From Micromonospora lupini str. Lupac 08 (lineage in GTDB: Bacteria > Actinomycetota > Actinomycetes > Mycobacteriales > Micromonosporaceae), in assembly GCF_000297395.2 (NCBI RefSeq), contig NZ_HF570108.1, forward strand, positions 1,953,715 to 2,017,714: a stretch of DNA of 64,000 nt, in the 5' to 3' direction. This document shows, in pieces, positions 39,694 to 48,825 of the stretch. The notes below the pieces were generated by a model. The model was not told where the DNA came from and did no database searches. It saw nothing but the letters and a program-made list of their open reading frames with translations. The translations under genes were made by a program, and so were the position numbers. Numbering within the stretch: the stretch's first letter is position 1; every line of letters starts with the position of its first letter.

Positions 39694-41655
39694 TCAGGAC
39701 CGGTTCCCTGGCTGGGCGAGGAAGCGCAGGTACTCCACCCGGTCGAACGGGTTGCCGTCGGTGCGGGGCCGGCGCGGCGGGTCGCCGGACACCGGACGGT
39801 CGCCGCCGGGCACCGACGACCACAACCCCTCCCCGCTGGCCAGGTCCGGCAGCAGCCGCTGCGCCCGGGGTTCGAGCCGCGCCGGCAGCACCCCGCTGAC
39901 GCGCCAGCCGGCCGCGCTGTCGTCGGTGCCGTCGATCCGGGCGCCGAGGCGGCTCAGGTGCGACGTGACCGGGCCGAGCCGGTCGGCCGGCACCTCCGCC
40001 TCGAACCGGCGGCACGGCTCGAAGACCCGCGTGCCGGCTTCGGCGAGCGCCTGCATGAGGACGTACGGGGCCAGATCCCGGAAGTGCCCGGCCGTGGTGA
40101 TCGGCGACCAGTAGCCGCTGTGGGTGAGGGTGACCCGGATGTCGGTGACCGGCCAGCCGTGTCGGCCCTGGTCGAGGGCCGCCCGGGTGGCCACCTCGAT
40201 GGCCTTGTGGAAGGCCGGCGGCAGCGAGCCGAGCTCGACCTCCAGCCGGTAGTCCACGCCGGATCCGGGCTCGACCCGGAAACCGACAGTTCCGAAGAAG
40301 CCGTGCCCGATGATCTCCACGGCGGCGCCGGCGCCGGTGGGCCGCTCGACGTGCACGAGCTGGCCCGGCCCGAACTCCGCCTCGATCCCGTACGCCTCGG
40401 CCAGCGTCGCCGCCAGCACCTCGCGCTGCACCTCGCCGTAGAGCAGCACGCTCGTGCCGCCGTCCGGGGCCACCCGGGTCCGGATGAACGGGTCGGTGTC
40501 CGCGATGTCCAGCAGCGCGGCGTGCAGCGCCAGCGTCCGGGCCGGGTCCCGGGGGCGCACCACCGCCTCCACTTTCGGCGCCGGAAAGTACGACCGCCCG
40601 TCGAGACCGGCCGGGCTGCCGAGCTGGTCGCCGAGGCGTACCCCGGTCAGGCCGGCGACGCGGGCGATGTGGCCGGCGGACAGCGTGGTCGGGTCGGCCC
40701 GGTCGGTGGTCGCGCCGACCACGTCCAGCCGGGTGATCCGGGCGCGCGTCGCGGTCGTCCGGCCGTCCGGCTCCCGGCGGTACGCGACGATCCGCTGCCG
40801 CGCCCGCAGCTGCCCGCCGTACGACCGCAGGTACGCCACCCGCTCACCGGAGGGGTCGCGAACGATTGCGAAGACCCGGGCCCGCGGCTCGGGTTCGGCA
40901 GGCGGCGACGCCGGGAGCACTGTCGCGATGGTGTCCAGCAGCTCCGGTACGCCGGCCCCGGACAGCGCCGAGCCGAACAGCAGCGGATGGACCTGCCCGG
41001 TGGCGACCTGCGTCCGGAGCGCCTCGTCGATCCGGTCCGGGTCGGGTGGCAGGTCGTCGACCAGGGCAGCCAGCAGGTGGTCGTCGTGCTCGGCGAGGGC
41101 CTCGGCGAGTCGGCGGGCGGCGCTGTGGTCGTACCGCGGATGGTCAAGCCGGAAGGCGGCCTCGGCGGTGCCGGGCGCGCGGACCGCGCCCAGCGGGACG
41201 ACGGCCGGGGTGAGCAGGCGGCGCACGTCCGCGACCAGCTCGTCGGTGCGGGCGCCCATCCGGTCGATCTTGTTGACGAAGATCAGCGTGGGCAGTCCGA
41301 GCGACCGGAGGATCCGCATGATCCGACGGCTGTGCGGCTGGACGCCCTCGACTGCCGACAGCACCAGGACGGCCGCGTCGAGCACCCCGAGCGCGCGTTC
41401 GACCTCGGCCACGAAGTCACTGTGCCCGGGGGTGTCGAGCAGGTTGACCTGGCGGTCGCCGACGGTGAACGCGGCGACGGCGCTGCGGATGGTGATGCCC
41501 CGGCGGCGCTCGATCTCGCCGGTGTCGGTCTGGGTGGTGCCCGAGTCGACGCTGCCGAGCCGGCCGATGACGCCTGTGGCGTAGAGCAGGCGTTCGGTGA
41601 GGCTGGTCTTACCGGCGTCGACGTGGGCGACGATGCCAAGGTTGACGGTCTGCAT
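39694..41655 (-). CDS. Tetracycline-resistance-type ribosomal protection GTPase (TetM/OtrA family)
   Basis: 653 residues, full length for the family. G1 AHVDAGKTSLTERLLY at 10-25, switch region GITIRSAVAAF, G3 DTPGHSDFVAEVERAL, G4 NKIDRMGA. EF-G-like domains follow (EVQREVLAATLAEAYGIEAEF) with the C-terminal loop region that reaches the decoding centre. These GTPases remove tetracyclines from the ribosome. In actinomycetes the OtrA subgroup occurs in producers and non-producers. No tetracycline biosynthesis genes nearby. Confidence 0.92.
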   Translation of the reverse strand: MQTVNLGIVAHVDAGKTSLTERLLYATGVIGRLGSVDSGTTQTDTGEIERRRGITIRSAVAAFTVGDRQVNLLDTPGHSDFVAEVERALGVLDAAVLVLSAVEGVQPHSRRIMRILRSLGLPTLIFVNKIDRMGARTDELVADVRRLLTPAVVPLGAVRAPGTAEAAFRLDHPRYDHSAARRLAEALAEHDDHLLAALVDDLPPDPDRIDEALRTQVATGQVHPLLFGSALSGAGVPELLDTIATVLPASPPAEPEPRARVFAIVRDPSGERVAYLRSYGGQLRARQRIVAYRREPDGRTTATRARITRLDVVGATTDRADPTTLSAGHIARVAGLTGVRLGDQLGSPAGLDGRSYFPAPKVEAVVRPRDPARTLALHAALLDIADTDPFIRTRVAPDGGTSVLLYGEVQREVLAATLAEAYGIEAEFGPGQLVHVERPTGAGAAVEIIGHGFFGTVGFRVEPGSGVDYRLEVELGSLPPAFHKAIEVATRAALDQGRHGWPVTDIRVTLTHSGYWSPITTAGHFRDLAPYVLMQALAEAGTRVFEPCRRFEAEVPADRLGPVTSHLSRLGARIDGTDDSAAGWRVSGVLPARLEPRAQRLLPDLASGEGLWSSVPGGDRPVSGDPPRRPRTDGNPFDRVEYLRFLAQPGNRS

Positions 41656-42102
41656 GGGCTGTCGGGTCCTCGAAAGCTCGCGTCCGGATGGGCGGGAAGG
41701 TTTCGAGTCCTCGCATTGCCGTGCTCCCGTCGGTCGGTTCGAGCCCGGCCTGGCGGCGGGCCGGCGGTGCCCGGGCGCGCCGGGTCCGTCTTCGGGTCAG
41801 GCTGGCACGGCCGGTGCCGGCCCGGCCACCGAATAACGCGCGGGCGGCGTGATCCCACCCGGAAGCGTGACGCTTGATTCGATAGGGATCTGTCAATAGA
41901 TTGAGAGCGGGCGCCGCCGAGGTCCGGGCAACCGGGCCGTCGGCGACTGACAGGTCCACCCCGAGCCGGGCACGTCGGTCGTACGCATCGACCAGTCGCT
42001 GTGGCGCATCGCCGCGCCGCACCCGGTGCTGTGTCGCGCCGCGTCCGTCCCGGACGCGCGCCGCCGCGCCGGTTCCCCAGCTCGATGGCAGAAGGACTTT
42101 TC
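41656..42102. other. Divergent regulatory region
   Basis: 447 bases between the ribosomal protection gene and the CBM2/Cip1-like gene. TTGATT (41874-41879) and TAGATT (41897-41902) with 17-base spacing make a good plus-strand promoter candidate. On the minus strand TTGACA (41890-41895) could serve the GTPase gene, whose leader of over 200 bases may carry regulatory RNA structure. Confidence 0.45.
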
Positions 42103-43419
42103 ATGACGATTCTCCGTGCCCGCCCCGCCCCGACCCTGGCGGTCGTCGCCGCGCTGGCCGCCGCCGTGACCGCGACCGGAACGGCAGTGCTCGTCGTCCC
42201 CGCCGCGGCCGCCCAGGGCTGCCGGGTCGACTACACGCCCAACCAGTGGCCCGGCGGCTTCACCGCCGCCGTCAAGGTCACCCCCGGCGACAGCGCCGTC
42301 TCCAGTTGGACCGTCACCTGGACGTACGCCGGGGACGAGCGCGTCACGAGCGGCTGGAACGCCACGGTCAGCCAGTCCGGGTCGGCGGTGACGGCCCGCA
42401 GCATGTCGTACAACGGCAGCATCCCGGCCGGCGGCTCCACCGAGTTCGGCGTGCAGGGCACGTACGGCGCCAGTGGCGGCACGCCGACCGGGTTCACCCT
42501 GAACGGCGTGCCGTGCAACGGCGTCGGGCCGACCCCGACGGGCGTGCCCACCACGACGGTGCCGACGACGCCCCCGCCCACGACGCCTCCGCCGACCACG
42601 CCTCCGCCGACCACGCCTCCGCCCACGACACCGCCGCCCACGACACCGCCGCCCACGACACCGCCGCCCACGACACCGCCGCCCACGACACCGCCGCCCA
42701 CCACCCCGCCGCCCACCACCCCGCCGCCGGTCGGGTGCGCCGGCGCGGTGCTCTGCGACGGCTTCGAGAACCAGACCGGCTCGACGCCGTCGGGGGACTG
42801 GACAGTGGTGAACCCGGACTGTTCCGGCGCCGGCACGGCCACCATCGACACGGCCACCACGCACAGCGGCAGCCGGTCGGTCCGGATCAACGGCGCCGCC
42901 GGGTACTGCAACCACGTCTTCATCAGGTCCACCAGGAACCTCGGCAGCGTGGGCAGTGTGCGGTACGGCCGGATCTGGGTACGGCACACCACCGCCCAGC
43001 CCACCGACCACACCACGATGATGGCGATGACCGACGCCGCCGACGGCAACAAGGACCTGCGGATGGGCGGCCAGAACGGCGCCCTGCAGTGGAACCGCGC
43101 CTCCGACGACGCGACCCTGCCCGAGCAGAGCCCGGCCGGGGTGGCACAGAGTGTGCCGCTTCCCACCAACAGGTGGACCTGCCTGGAGTTCATGGTGGAC
43201 GGTTCGAGCGGTCAGCTCCGTACCTGGCTCGACGGCAGCGCCATCACCGGGCTGACCGCGGACGGCGTACCGACGCACGACATCGACGGTCAGTGGTACA
43301 ACCGCACCTGGCGGCCGCAGCTCACCGACCTCAAGCTGGGCTGGGAGAGCTACGGCAACGGGGCCGACACCCTCTGGTACGACGACGTCGCGGTCGGGGC
43401 CAGCCGGATCGGCTGCTGA
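42103..43419 (+). CDS. Secreted CBM2 protein with Cip1-like C-terminal domain
   Basis: 438 residues with AAGGA 7 bases before the ATG. Signal peptide to about 38 (VVPAAAAQG), CBM2 at about 40-145 (CRVDYTPNQWPGGF ... GFTLNGVPC), a long PPPTT repeat linker at 155-207, then a 230-residue beta-rich domain starting CAGAVLCDGFENQTGSTPSGDW and containing HSGSRSVRINGAAGYCNHVF. The latter recalls Cip1 of cellulolytic fungi and its bacterial homologues, a jelly-roll related to polysaccharide lyases. Likely acts on plant cell wall; the Cip1 assignment is from memory of the sequence pattern. Confidence 0.78.
   Translation: MTILRARPAPTLAVVAALAAAVTATGTAVLVVPAAAAQGCRVDYTPNQWPGGFTAAVKVTPGDSAVSSWTVTWTYAGDERVTSGWNATVSQSGSAVTARSMSYNGSIPAGGSTEFGVQGTYGASGGTPTGFTLNGVPCNGVGPTPTGVPTTTVPTTPPPTTPPPTTPPPTTPPPTTPPPTTPPPTTPPPTTPPPTTPPPTTPPPTTPPPVGCAGAVLCDGFENQTGSTPSGDWTVVNPDCSGAGTATIDTATTHSGSRSVRINGAAGYCNHVFIRSTRNLGSVGSVRYGRIWVRHTTAQPTDHTTMMAMTDAADGNKDLRMGGQNGALQWNRASDDATLPEQSPAGVAQSVPLPTNRWTCLEFMVDGSSGQLRTWLDGSAITGLTADGVPTHDIDGQWYNRTWRPQLTDLKLGWESYGNGADTLWYDDVAVGASRIGC
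42565..42727 (+). repeat. 15-bp minisatellite encoding the PPPTT linker
   Basis: About eleven units of the form CCGCCCACGACACCG with small variations, coding for consecutive PPPTT blocks. Identical units in the middle suggest recent expansion. Confidence 0.85.
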
Positions 43420-43450
43420 CCCTCCGCTGAACGGGCGCTCCGGTAGCTCT

Positions 43451-43491
43451 GGTCAGGGGTGTGGCACGGTCGACGTGTCACACCCCTGACC
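43451..43491 (+). terminator. Intrinsic terminator-like hairpin
   Basis: Perfect 13-bp stem GGTCAGGGGTGTG / CACACCCCTGACC with a 15-base loop, downstream of the CBM2/Cip1-like gene. Confidence 0.75.
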
Positions 43492-43588
43492 GCCTCCGAC
43501 CTTCCTCGGTCCGGGTGCCGGCCGGCCGGCGGATCGGGACGTCCCACCGGCCGAGGTTTTCGTCAGGGCCCAGCGATAGCCTGCTGCC

Positions 43589-44200
43589 ATGGCGAGCGCC
43601 GAGCTGGAAGAGTTGATCGTGGCGGACGCCGACGCGCTGCGCGCGTGGCTGTCGGAGAACCACGCCACGTCGCCCGGCGTCTGGCTCGCTCTGACCAAGA
43701 AGGGCGGCACCGTCACCACGCTGACCTGGCAGCACGCGGTCGACGAGGGGCTGTGTTTCGGCTGGATCGACGGGCAGGCCCGCAAGCGGGACGAGCAGAC
43801 CTCCTGGATCCGGTTCACCCCTCGCCGGCCCCGCAGTATCTGGTCGCAACGCAACGTCGCCCACGTGGCCCGGCTGGAGGCCCAGGGGCGGATGCTGCCG
43901 CCGGGCCGCGCCGCGGTGGAGGCCGCGAAGGCCGACGGCCGGTGGGCGGCCGCGTACGCCCCGTCGTCGGAAGCCGAGGTGCCGGCCGACCTGCTCGCCG
44001 CCATCGCGGCCGAGCCGGCAGCCCAGGCCATGTTCGACGTGCTCACCAAGACCAACCGGTTCGCGCTGATCCACCGCCTCAACGCCGTCAAACGGGCGGA
44101 GACCCGCGAGCGGAAAATCGGCGAGTTCGTCGCCATGCTGGCCCGTCACGAGACCGTCTATCCGCAGAAGGCCAGGCCGTCGATCCCGCCGCCGTCGTAA
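43589..44200 (+). CDS. YdeI/OmpD-associated family protein
   Basis: 203 residues. The N-terminal block AWLSENHATSPGVWLALTKKG, the central GWIDGQARKRDEQTSWIRFTPR and SIWSQRNV, and the C-terminal PSIPPPS are typical of the YdeI family (also annotated as bacteriocin-protection proteins). Precise function unknown; some members aid resistance to cationic peptides. Confidence 0.88.
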   Translation: MASAELEELIVADADALRAWLSENHATSPGVWLALTKKGGTVTTLTWQHAVDEGLCFGWIDGQARKRDEQTSWIRFTPRRPRSIWSQRNVAHVARLEAQGRMLPPGRAAVEAAKADGRWAAAYAPSSEAEVPADLLAAIAAEPAAQAMFDVLTKTNRFALIHRLNAVKRAETRERKIGEFVAMLARHETVYPQKARPSIPPPS

Positions 44201-44285
44201 CGGGGTACAGGAACCGTCAACTGGCTGTCCACTTCGTCGGGTGATCCTTGTCGGATCCGCGCCACCCGCACCGAAGGACAGGGGT

Positions 44286-45881
44286 ATGTCCGGCCTCGCA
44301 CTCGTCGTAGTGGTTGGTGTCGCCATCCTGGTCGGTACGGGTACCGCCCGTCGGCTCCGGATCGCCCCACCGGTACTGCTGCTGATCGCCGGCGTCCTCG
44401 TCGGGTTCGTGCCCGCGCTGCGCGTGGTGCACCTGCCGCCCGAGGCCGTCCTCCTGGTGTTCCTTCCGGTGTTGCTCTACTGGGAGGCGTTCTCCTCCTC
44501 GTTGCGCGAGATCCGGCGGAACCTGCGGGTCATCGTGCTGCTGAGCACCGTCCTCGTGGTCGCGACGGCGGCCGGTGTTGCGGCGGCCGCGCACGCGCTC
44601 GGGCTGGCCTGGGGGCCGGCGTGGGTGCTGGGCGCCGCCGTCGCTCCCACCGACGCGACAGCGGTGGGCGTGCTGGGTCGGATGCTGCCCCGGCGCATCG
44701 CGACCACCCTGCGCGCGGAGAGCCTGGTCAACGACGGAACGGCGCTGGTGATCTACACGCTGGCGGTCGGGATCACCCTGGGTGAGGAACACCTGAGCGC
44801 GGGTCGGGTCGCCGGGCTGTTCGCGCTCTCGTACCTCGGTGGCATCGCGTGCGGCGCGGCTGTCACGTTCCTCGTCCTGCAACTCCGTCGTCGGCTGACC
44901 GACCCGTTCCAGCACAACCTCCTCGCGCTGCTGACGCCCCTGACCGCCTATCTGATCGCCGAGGCGGCCGAGGTGTCCGGCGTCCTCGCGGCAGTGGTCA
45001 GCGGACTGTGGGTGGGTCGCGTCTCGCCGCGACTGTTCCCCGGCAACGCCCGCCGGTACGTCCAGACCGTCATGGACTTCCTGACCATGCTGGCGAACGC
45101 CGCGCTGTTCGTCCTGGTGGGGTTGGAGGCGCAGTCGGCCGTACGGGGGTTGGACACCACCGGGTTGGCACACGGGACGCTGGTGGCGGTCGTGGTCTGC
45201 GGGGTCATCGTCGCGGTGCGCTTCGGCTGGCTGTTCACCAGCCCGTACCTGATCCGGGCGATCGACCGCCGGCCGCAGCAGCGCGAACGGCGGCTGAGCG
45301 GGCGGCCGAGGGCGCTCATGTCGGCTGCCGGTTTCCGGGGCGCGGTGTCGATGGCGGCGGCGCTCGCCGTGCCCCACACCCTGCCCTCCGGGGCGGAGTT
45401 CCCCGGCCGGGACCTCATCGTCTTCGTCACGGCCATCGTGATCGCCGTGACCCTGCTGCTCCAGGCGCCGCTGATGCCCCGGGTGACGCGGTGGGCCGGC
45501 CTGGGCGCGGACGGGGAGGCCGAGCGGGAACGCCGGCAGGCGGAGATCCAGTCGATGGACCGGGCGCTGGCGTCCCTGCCGACGATGGCCGCCCGGTTGG
45601 GTACGAGCGGTGCCGTGCACGAGCAGTTGCGCACGGAGTACGACCGTCGCCTCCGCGTGCTGCGCGACGGTGACGCCACCTCCGGTCCGGACGAGGCCGC
45701 GGCCGACTACGAGCAGCAGTACGCCGATCTCCACCTGGCGGTCATCGACCACCGCCACGACACGGTCGTCCGGTTGCGCGACGAGGGTGAGATCGACGAC
45801 GAGGTGCTCCGCCGCGTCCAGGACGGCCTCGACCTCGAACAGGTCCACATGGCCCAGCGCCGCGACAACGACACCCGCTGA
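44286..45881 (+). CDS. Na+/H+ antiporter, CPA1 (NhaP) family
   Basis: 531 residues; ATG at 44286 with AAGGA 8 bases upstream. About 12 membrane segments; transport-site residues in the region APTDATAVGVL and ESLVNDGTALVIYTLAVG, matching the conserved Asp pair of CPA1 exchangers, and RGAVSMAAALAVPH. A cytosolic C-terminal tail of about 120 residues. Exchanges sodium or potassium for protons. Confidence 0.92.
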   Translation: MSGLALVVVVGVAILVGTGTARRLRIAPPVLLLIAGVLVGFVPALRVVHLPPEAVLLVFLPVLLYWEAFSSSLREIRRNLRVIVLLSTVLVVATAAGVAAAAHALGLAWGPAWVLGAAVAPTDATAVGVLGRMLPRRIATTLRAESLVNDGTALVIYTLAVGITLGEEHLSAGRVAGLFALSYLGGIACGAAVTFLVLQLRRRLTDPFQHNLLALLTPLTAYLIAEAAEVSGVLAAVVSGLWVGRVSPRLFPGNARRYVQTVMDFLTMLANAALFVLVGLEAQSAVRGLDTTGLAHGTLVAVVVCGVIVAVRFGWLFTSPYLIRAIDRRPQQRERRLSGRPRALMSAAGFRGAVSMAAALAVPHTLPSGAEFPGRDLIVFVTAIVIAVTLLLQAPLMPRVTRWAGLGADGEAERERRQAEIQSMDRALASLPTMAARLGTSGAVHEQLRTEYDRRLRVLRDGDATSGPDEAAADYEQQYADLHLAVIDHRHDTVVRLRDEGEIDDEVLRRVQDGLDLEQVHMAQRRDNDTR

Positions 45882-45903
45882 CCGTCCGCCGGCGCACGGG
45901 CCT

Positions 45904-46206
45904 TCAGTCGGCGCCGTCCACGCGGTCGGCGATGTCGCGCAGGGCGGCAATATGGCCGCTCAGGGCCGCCCGACCAGCGGTGGAGAGGTTGATCCAGGTG
46001 CGCGGGCGCTTGCCCACGTAGCCCTTGCGTACCTCGACGTACCCGCGGTCGCTCAACATCGAGATCCGCTTGGACAGGGCGGAGTCGCTGAGCTCCACGG
46101 CGTCGCGGACGAACGCGAACTCGGCCCACTCGGTCCCCGCCAGCAGCGCCAGTATGGCCAGCCGGGTGGGATCGAGCAGGGCCGGGTCCAGCTTCGGGTC
46201 GGCCAC
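45904..46206 (-). CDS. Winged-helix transcriptional regulator
   Basis: 100 residues with a GTG start 3 bases after the stop of the upstream membrane gene. The winged HTH is LDPTRLAILALLAGTEWAEFAFVRDAVELSDSALSKRISMLSDRGYVEVRKGYVGKRPRTW, with C-terminal dimer helix. Typical of small ArsR/MarR-like regulators encoded with a membrane protein, presumably acting on the palindromes at 46687-46746. Confidence 0.87.
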   Translation of the reverse strand: MADPKLDPALLDPTRLAILALLAGTEWAEFAFVRDAVELSDSALSKRISMLSDRGYVEVRKGYVGKRPRTWINLSTAGRAALSGHIAALRDIADRVDGAD

Positions 46207-46209
46207 CGG

Positions 46210-46665
46210 TCAGGCCACGCGGGTGAGCACGCGACGCTGCCACCAGGGACCCGCGGCGGCCAGCAGGACACCGATGAACAGGCCGCTCCACAGCCAGACG
46301 TGTGGGACGTCCAGGGCGGTGGCGAGCGCCGTGCCGCCGATCAGCAGGGCCAGTACCAGCGCCGACAGCATCAGGGCCGTCGGGGCGGGGGAGAGGAGGG
46401 GACGCACCGGCCGGCGCAGCACTGTCGCTCCCCACCGGGTGTTGCCGGCCATGGAGAGGAGCAGCAGGAACACGACGATGGTGATGCCGTACGTGCGCAG
46501 GAAATCTGGATACCTGTCGGCGAGGACTCCGTAGGCCGCGACGAAGACGCCGGCGGCGAGCCACGTCCATCGTGACCGGCCGGCCGCCGCTGCCGTCTGG
46601 CCCCGGCGTCGGTCGACGTCCTGCAGGGCCTCGCGCGCCTCTTCGGGCGTTGGGGTGGTGCTCAT
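46210..46665 (-). CDS. Membrane protein of a regulator operon
   Basis: 151 residues with four membrane segments (WTWLAAGVFVAAYGVLA, YGITIVVFLLLLSMAG, TALMLSALVLALLIGG, LWSGLFIGVLLAAAG). AGGAG lies 8 bases before the ATG. First gene of a two-gene operon with the winged-helix regulator. Function unknown; such pairs may sense membrane state. Confidence 0.8.
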   Translation of the reverse strand: MSTTPTPEEAREALQDVDRRRGQTAAAAGRSRWTWLAAGVFVAAYGVLADRYPDFLRTYGITIVVFLLLLSMAGNTRWGATVLRRPVRPLLSPAPTALMLSALVLALLIGGTALATALDVPHVWLWSGLFIGVLLAAAGPWWQRRVLTRVA

Positions 46666-46686
46666 CAGGCGACTCCTGGAGGGTTT

Positions 46687-46746
46687 GGAAAGTACTTGCT
46701 CCTATGGAAAGTTAGCATTCACTTTCCGCAGCGGCAAGTACTTGCC
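46687..46746. promoter_or_regulatory. Operator region with repeated AAGTACTTG palindromes
   Basis: AAAGTACTTGC at 46689-46699 and the perfect 14-bp palindrome GGCAAGTACTTGCC at 46733-46746 flank an inverted repeat GGAAAGT/ACTTTCC (46706-46712 and 46721-46727). They lie directly upstream of the membrane protein/regulator operon and are most likely autoregulatory binding sites. Confidence 0.75.
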
Positions 46747-46802
46747 GGTTGGTGGCGCTGCCACCCGGTCCTGGTGGTCCCGAGCGGCAGCGCCGGGAAG
46801 AC

Positions 46803-47555
46803 TCACTCCGGGAGTTGGTAGAGGCGGTAGCGGGAGACGGTCTCGAAGCCGATCTGCCGGTACACCGGCCCGCCCGCACTGCTCGCCTGGAGCGTGACGA
46901 TCCGCCGTCCGGACTCACGGGTGAGGCGCAGCGCCTCGCGGGTGAGCGCCGTCGCGATGCCGCGCCGACGGAAGTCGGGGTCGGTGGCGATGCAGTACAC
47001 GGCGCCGATGTCGGTGCCGAGCGACAGGGTGCACGTGCCGACGATGCGGCCGTCGATCCTGCCCGCGAGGCGGACCACGTCCAGGTAGGCGAAATTCAGC
47101 TCCCGGTCGACGACGAGCCCTCGATCCCCGGGGATGCCCAGCGGCCCGGCGTACGCCTCGACGTACTCCCGCAGCTCGGACGGCTCGACGGCGAGCCCGA
47201 TCTCCAGATCGGTGGGCGCCGCGACGTCCGCCACGGTGGTCACGTCCACCGCCATGATCGGCATGTCGGCGATCTGCTCCGCGCCGCGCTCGAGCAGGCC
47301 CTCGGCGGTGCCCTCGTCGCTGTCCGCGCCCACCCACCAGCCCCAGTGCGAGCCGGTCAGGTGCTTCCTCGCCTCCGTGATCGCCTCGTCCAGCGGCCGA
47401 TCACGGACGCGGAGGACCGCGTTGAGCAGCGGGTGGGGAACGTCGGTGCGATAGGTCGGCAGGTCGGTGTCGGGATCGGTGCCCGCCCAGCCGCACCAGT
47501 ACCGGCGGTTGGCGGCGAGCTGCGGCTCCAGGTCGTGGATGGAGTACGTGTTCAT
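46803..47555 (-). CDS. GNAT N-acetyltransferase
   Basis: 250 residues; the C-terminal half is the GNAT domain (GAVYCIATDPDFRRRGIATALTREAL with the acetyl-CoA loop, VTLQASSAGGPVYRQIGFETVSRYRLY). The N-terminal half is a divergent substrate domain. Starts 5 bases after the end of the ECF sigma gene, so they are probably cotranscribed. Confidence 0.85.
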   Translation of the reverse strand: MNTYSIHDLEPQLAANRRYWCGWAGTDPDTDLPTYRTDVPHPLLNAVLRVRDRPLDEAITEARKHLTGSHWGWWVGADSDEGTAEGLLERGAEQIADMPIMAVDVTTVADVAAPTDLEIGLAVEPSELREYVEAYAGPLGIPGDRGLVVDRELNFAYLDVVRLAGRIDGRIVGTCTLSLGTDIGAVYCIATDPDFRRRGIATALTREALRLTRESGRRIVTLQASSAGGPVYRQIGFETVSRYRLYQLPE

Positions 47556-47559
47556 ACCC

Positions 47560-48564
47560 TCAGGACAGCGCTGGGCAGCCCGAAGTTCGACTCGCCGCGA
47601 AAGAATTTTCCGGCCGGGGCGGCCGCGGCGTGTGCAGGAGGCGCACCTCGCGCACCAGGCCATCCTTCTCCCGGAGCAGCCAGGTCGCGCCGGGTGGGCA
47701 GTGGAACGGATCCTCCGGCGGGTTGAGGAAGGCGTTCTCCCAGATCGTGATGCCGGCGCCGGCAAGCACTCCGGTGATCCGGTGACTGACGCCCGCGTCG
47801 TTGTCCTGCCGAATGACCGCGAAGAGTGGTTCCCGACCGATCGTCCGGGTGCCGTCCGGCCACCAGAAGACCATGTCCTCGGCCCAGCGCGCGGCCACCC
47901 TGGCCGGTGCCGCCCCATCGGCCACCGCCGACAGGATCGTCGCCGCCTCCGCGCGCCGCTCGGCACGCAGAGGCCCGGTTCCGTCGTGGCGCTCGTCGCG
48001 TACGCGGGGGAGGATCTCGGCCAACTGCCGACGGGCCTCGCTCAGGCGACTGCGGACGGTGCCGACCGGGGTTCCGCACAACTCCGCGATCTGCTCGTAC
48101 GAGTTGTTCTCGGTGAAGTAGCGCAGCAGCGCCACCGTCTGCGCGGCCGGCGACAACTGCTGCAGCCCGTGCCAGACCCAGTCCCGCACGGCGCTCTGCT
48201 CGATGCGGGCGACCGGGTCGTCGAGCCCGGAGGCGAGCAGGTTCTCGCCGGCCACTCCGACCGGGACGGGCACGCGTGCGCGCAGCAACGTCCGGCAGTT
48301 GTTGCGCACGATGGCATGCAGCCACGGCCGTACCGCGCTGGGGTCGCGCAGCTCACCGATCCGGCTGAACGCCGCGATCGCCGCGTCCTGGCAGGCGTCC
48401 TCGGCGTCGGGCCCACCGCCCAGGATGCGGTGTGCCACGGCGAGCATGCCGGCGTAGTGCCAGTCGAAGAGCAGCGCGAAGCTGCGCGGATCGCCCTGCT
48501 GGGCGCACCGGACCAACTGCGCGGTGTCGCCGGCCGACACGGATCCCGAGGTCGAGAGGAGCAT
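47560..48564 (-). CDS. ECF sigma factor with C-terminal SnoaL-like domain (SigJ-type)
   Basis: 334 residues. Sigma-70 region 2 covers about 20-90 (FDWHYAGMLAVAHRILGGGPDAEDACQDAAIAAF), region 4 about 130-185 (LSPAAQTVALLRYFTENNSYEQIAELCGTPVGTVRSRLSEARRQL), and a SnoaL-like fold about 210-315 (AARWAEDMVFWWPDG, TIGREPLFAVIRQ). ECF sigmas with this tail lack a classic anti-sigma and are thought to be controlled by the tail. Followed by the GNAT gene. Confidence 0.88.
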   Translation of the reverse strand: MLLSTSGSVSAGDTAQLVRCAQQGDPRSFALLFDWHYAGMLAVAHRILGGGPDAEDACQDAAIAAFSRIGELRDPSAVRPWLHAIVRNNCRTLLRARVPVPVGVAGENLLASGLDDPVARIEQSAVRDWVWHGLQQLSPAAQTVALLRYFTENNSYEQIAELCGTPVGTVRSRLSEARRQLAEILPRVRDERHDGTGPLRAERRAEAATILSAVADGAAPARVAARWAEDMVFWWPDGTRTIGREPLFAVIRQDNDAGVSHRITGVLAGAGITIWENAFLNPPEDPFHCPPGATWLLREKDGLVREVRLLHTPRPPRPENSFAASRTSGCPALS

Positions 48565-48825
48565 CCCGGAACGCTAGCTCGACCCCGGCGGAAACTTTCT
48601 TCGACGGATCGAACTTTCGTCCCGCGGGAGGCGTCTCCCTTGCATGCGTATCGAGACAGGGCAGGACCATGGCGCCGCGGAGCCGGTGGAAACGTGCCGT
48701 CTTCAGCCCCGGCGTCGGTTTTGTCGGTCCCGGCATTCCCCGCTCTATCCCGCAGCACCACCCGACGGTCGATTCAGTCACTGTCAACTGAGCCTTCACC
48801 AGAGGGCTCTCCGCGGAGCAGCGGC

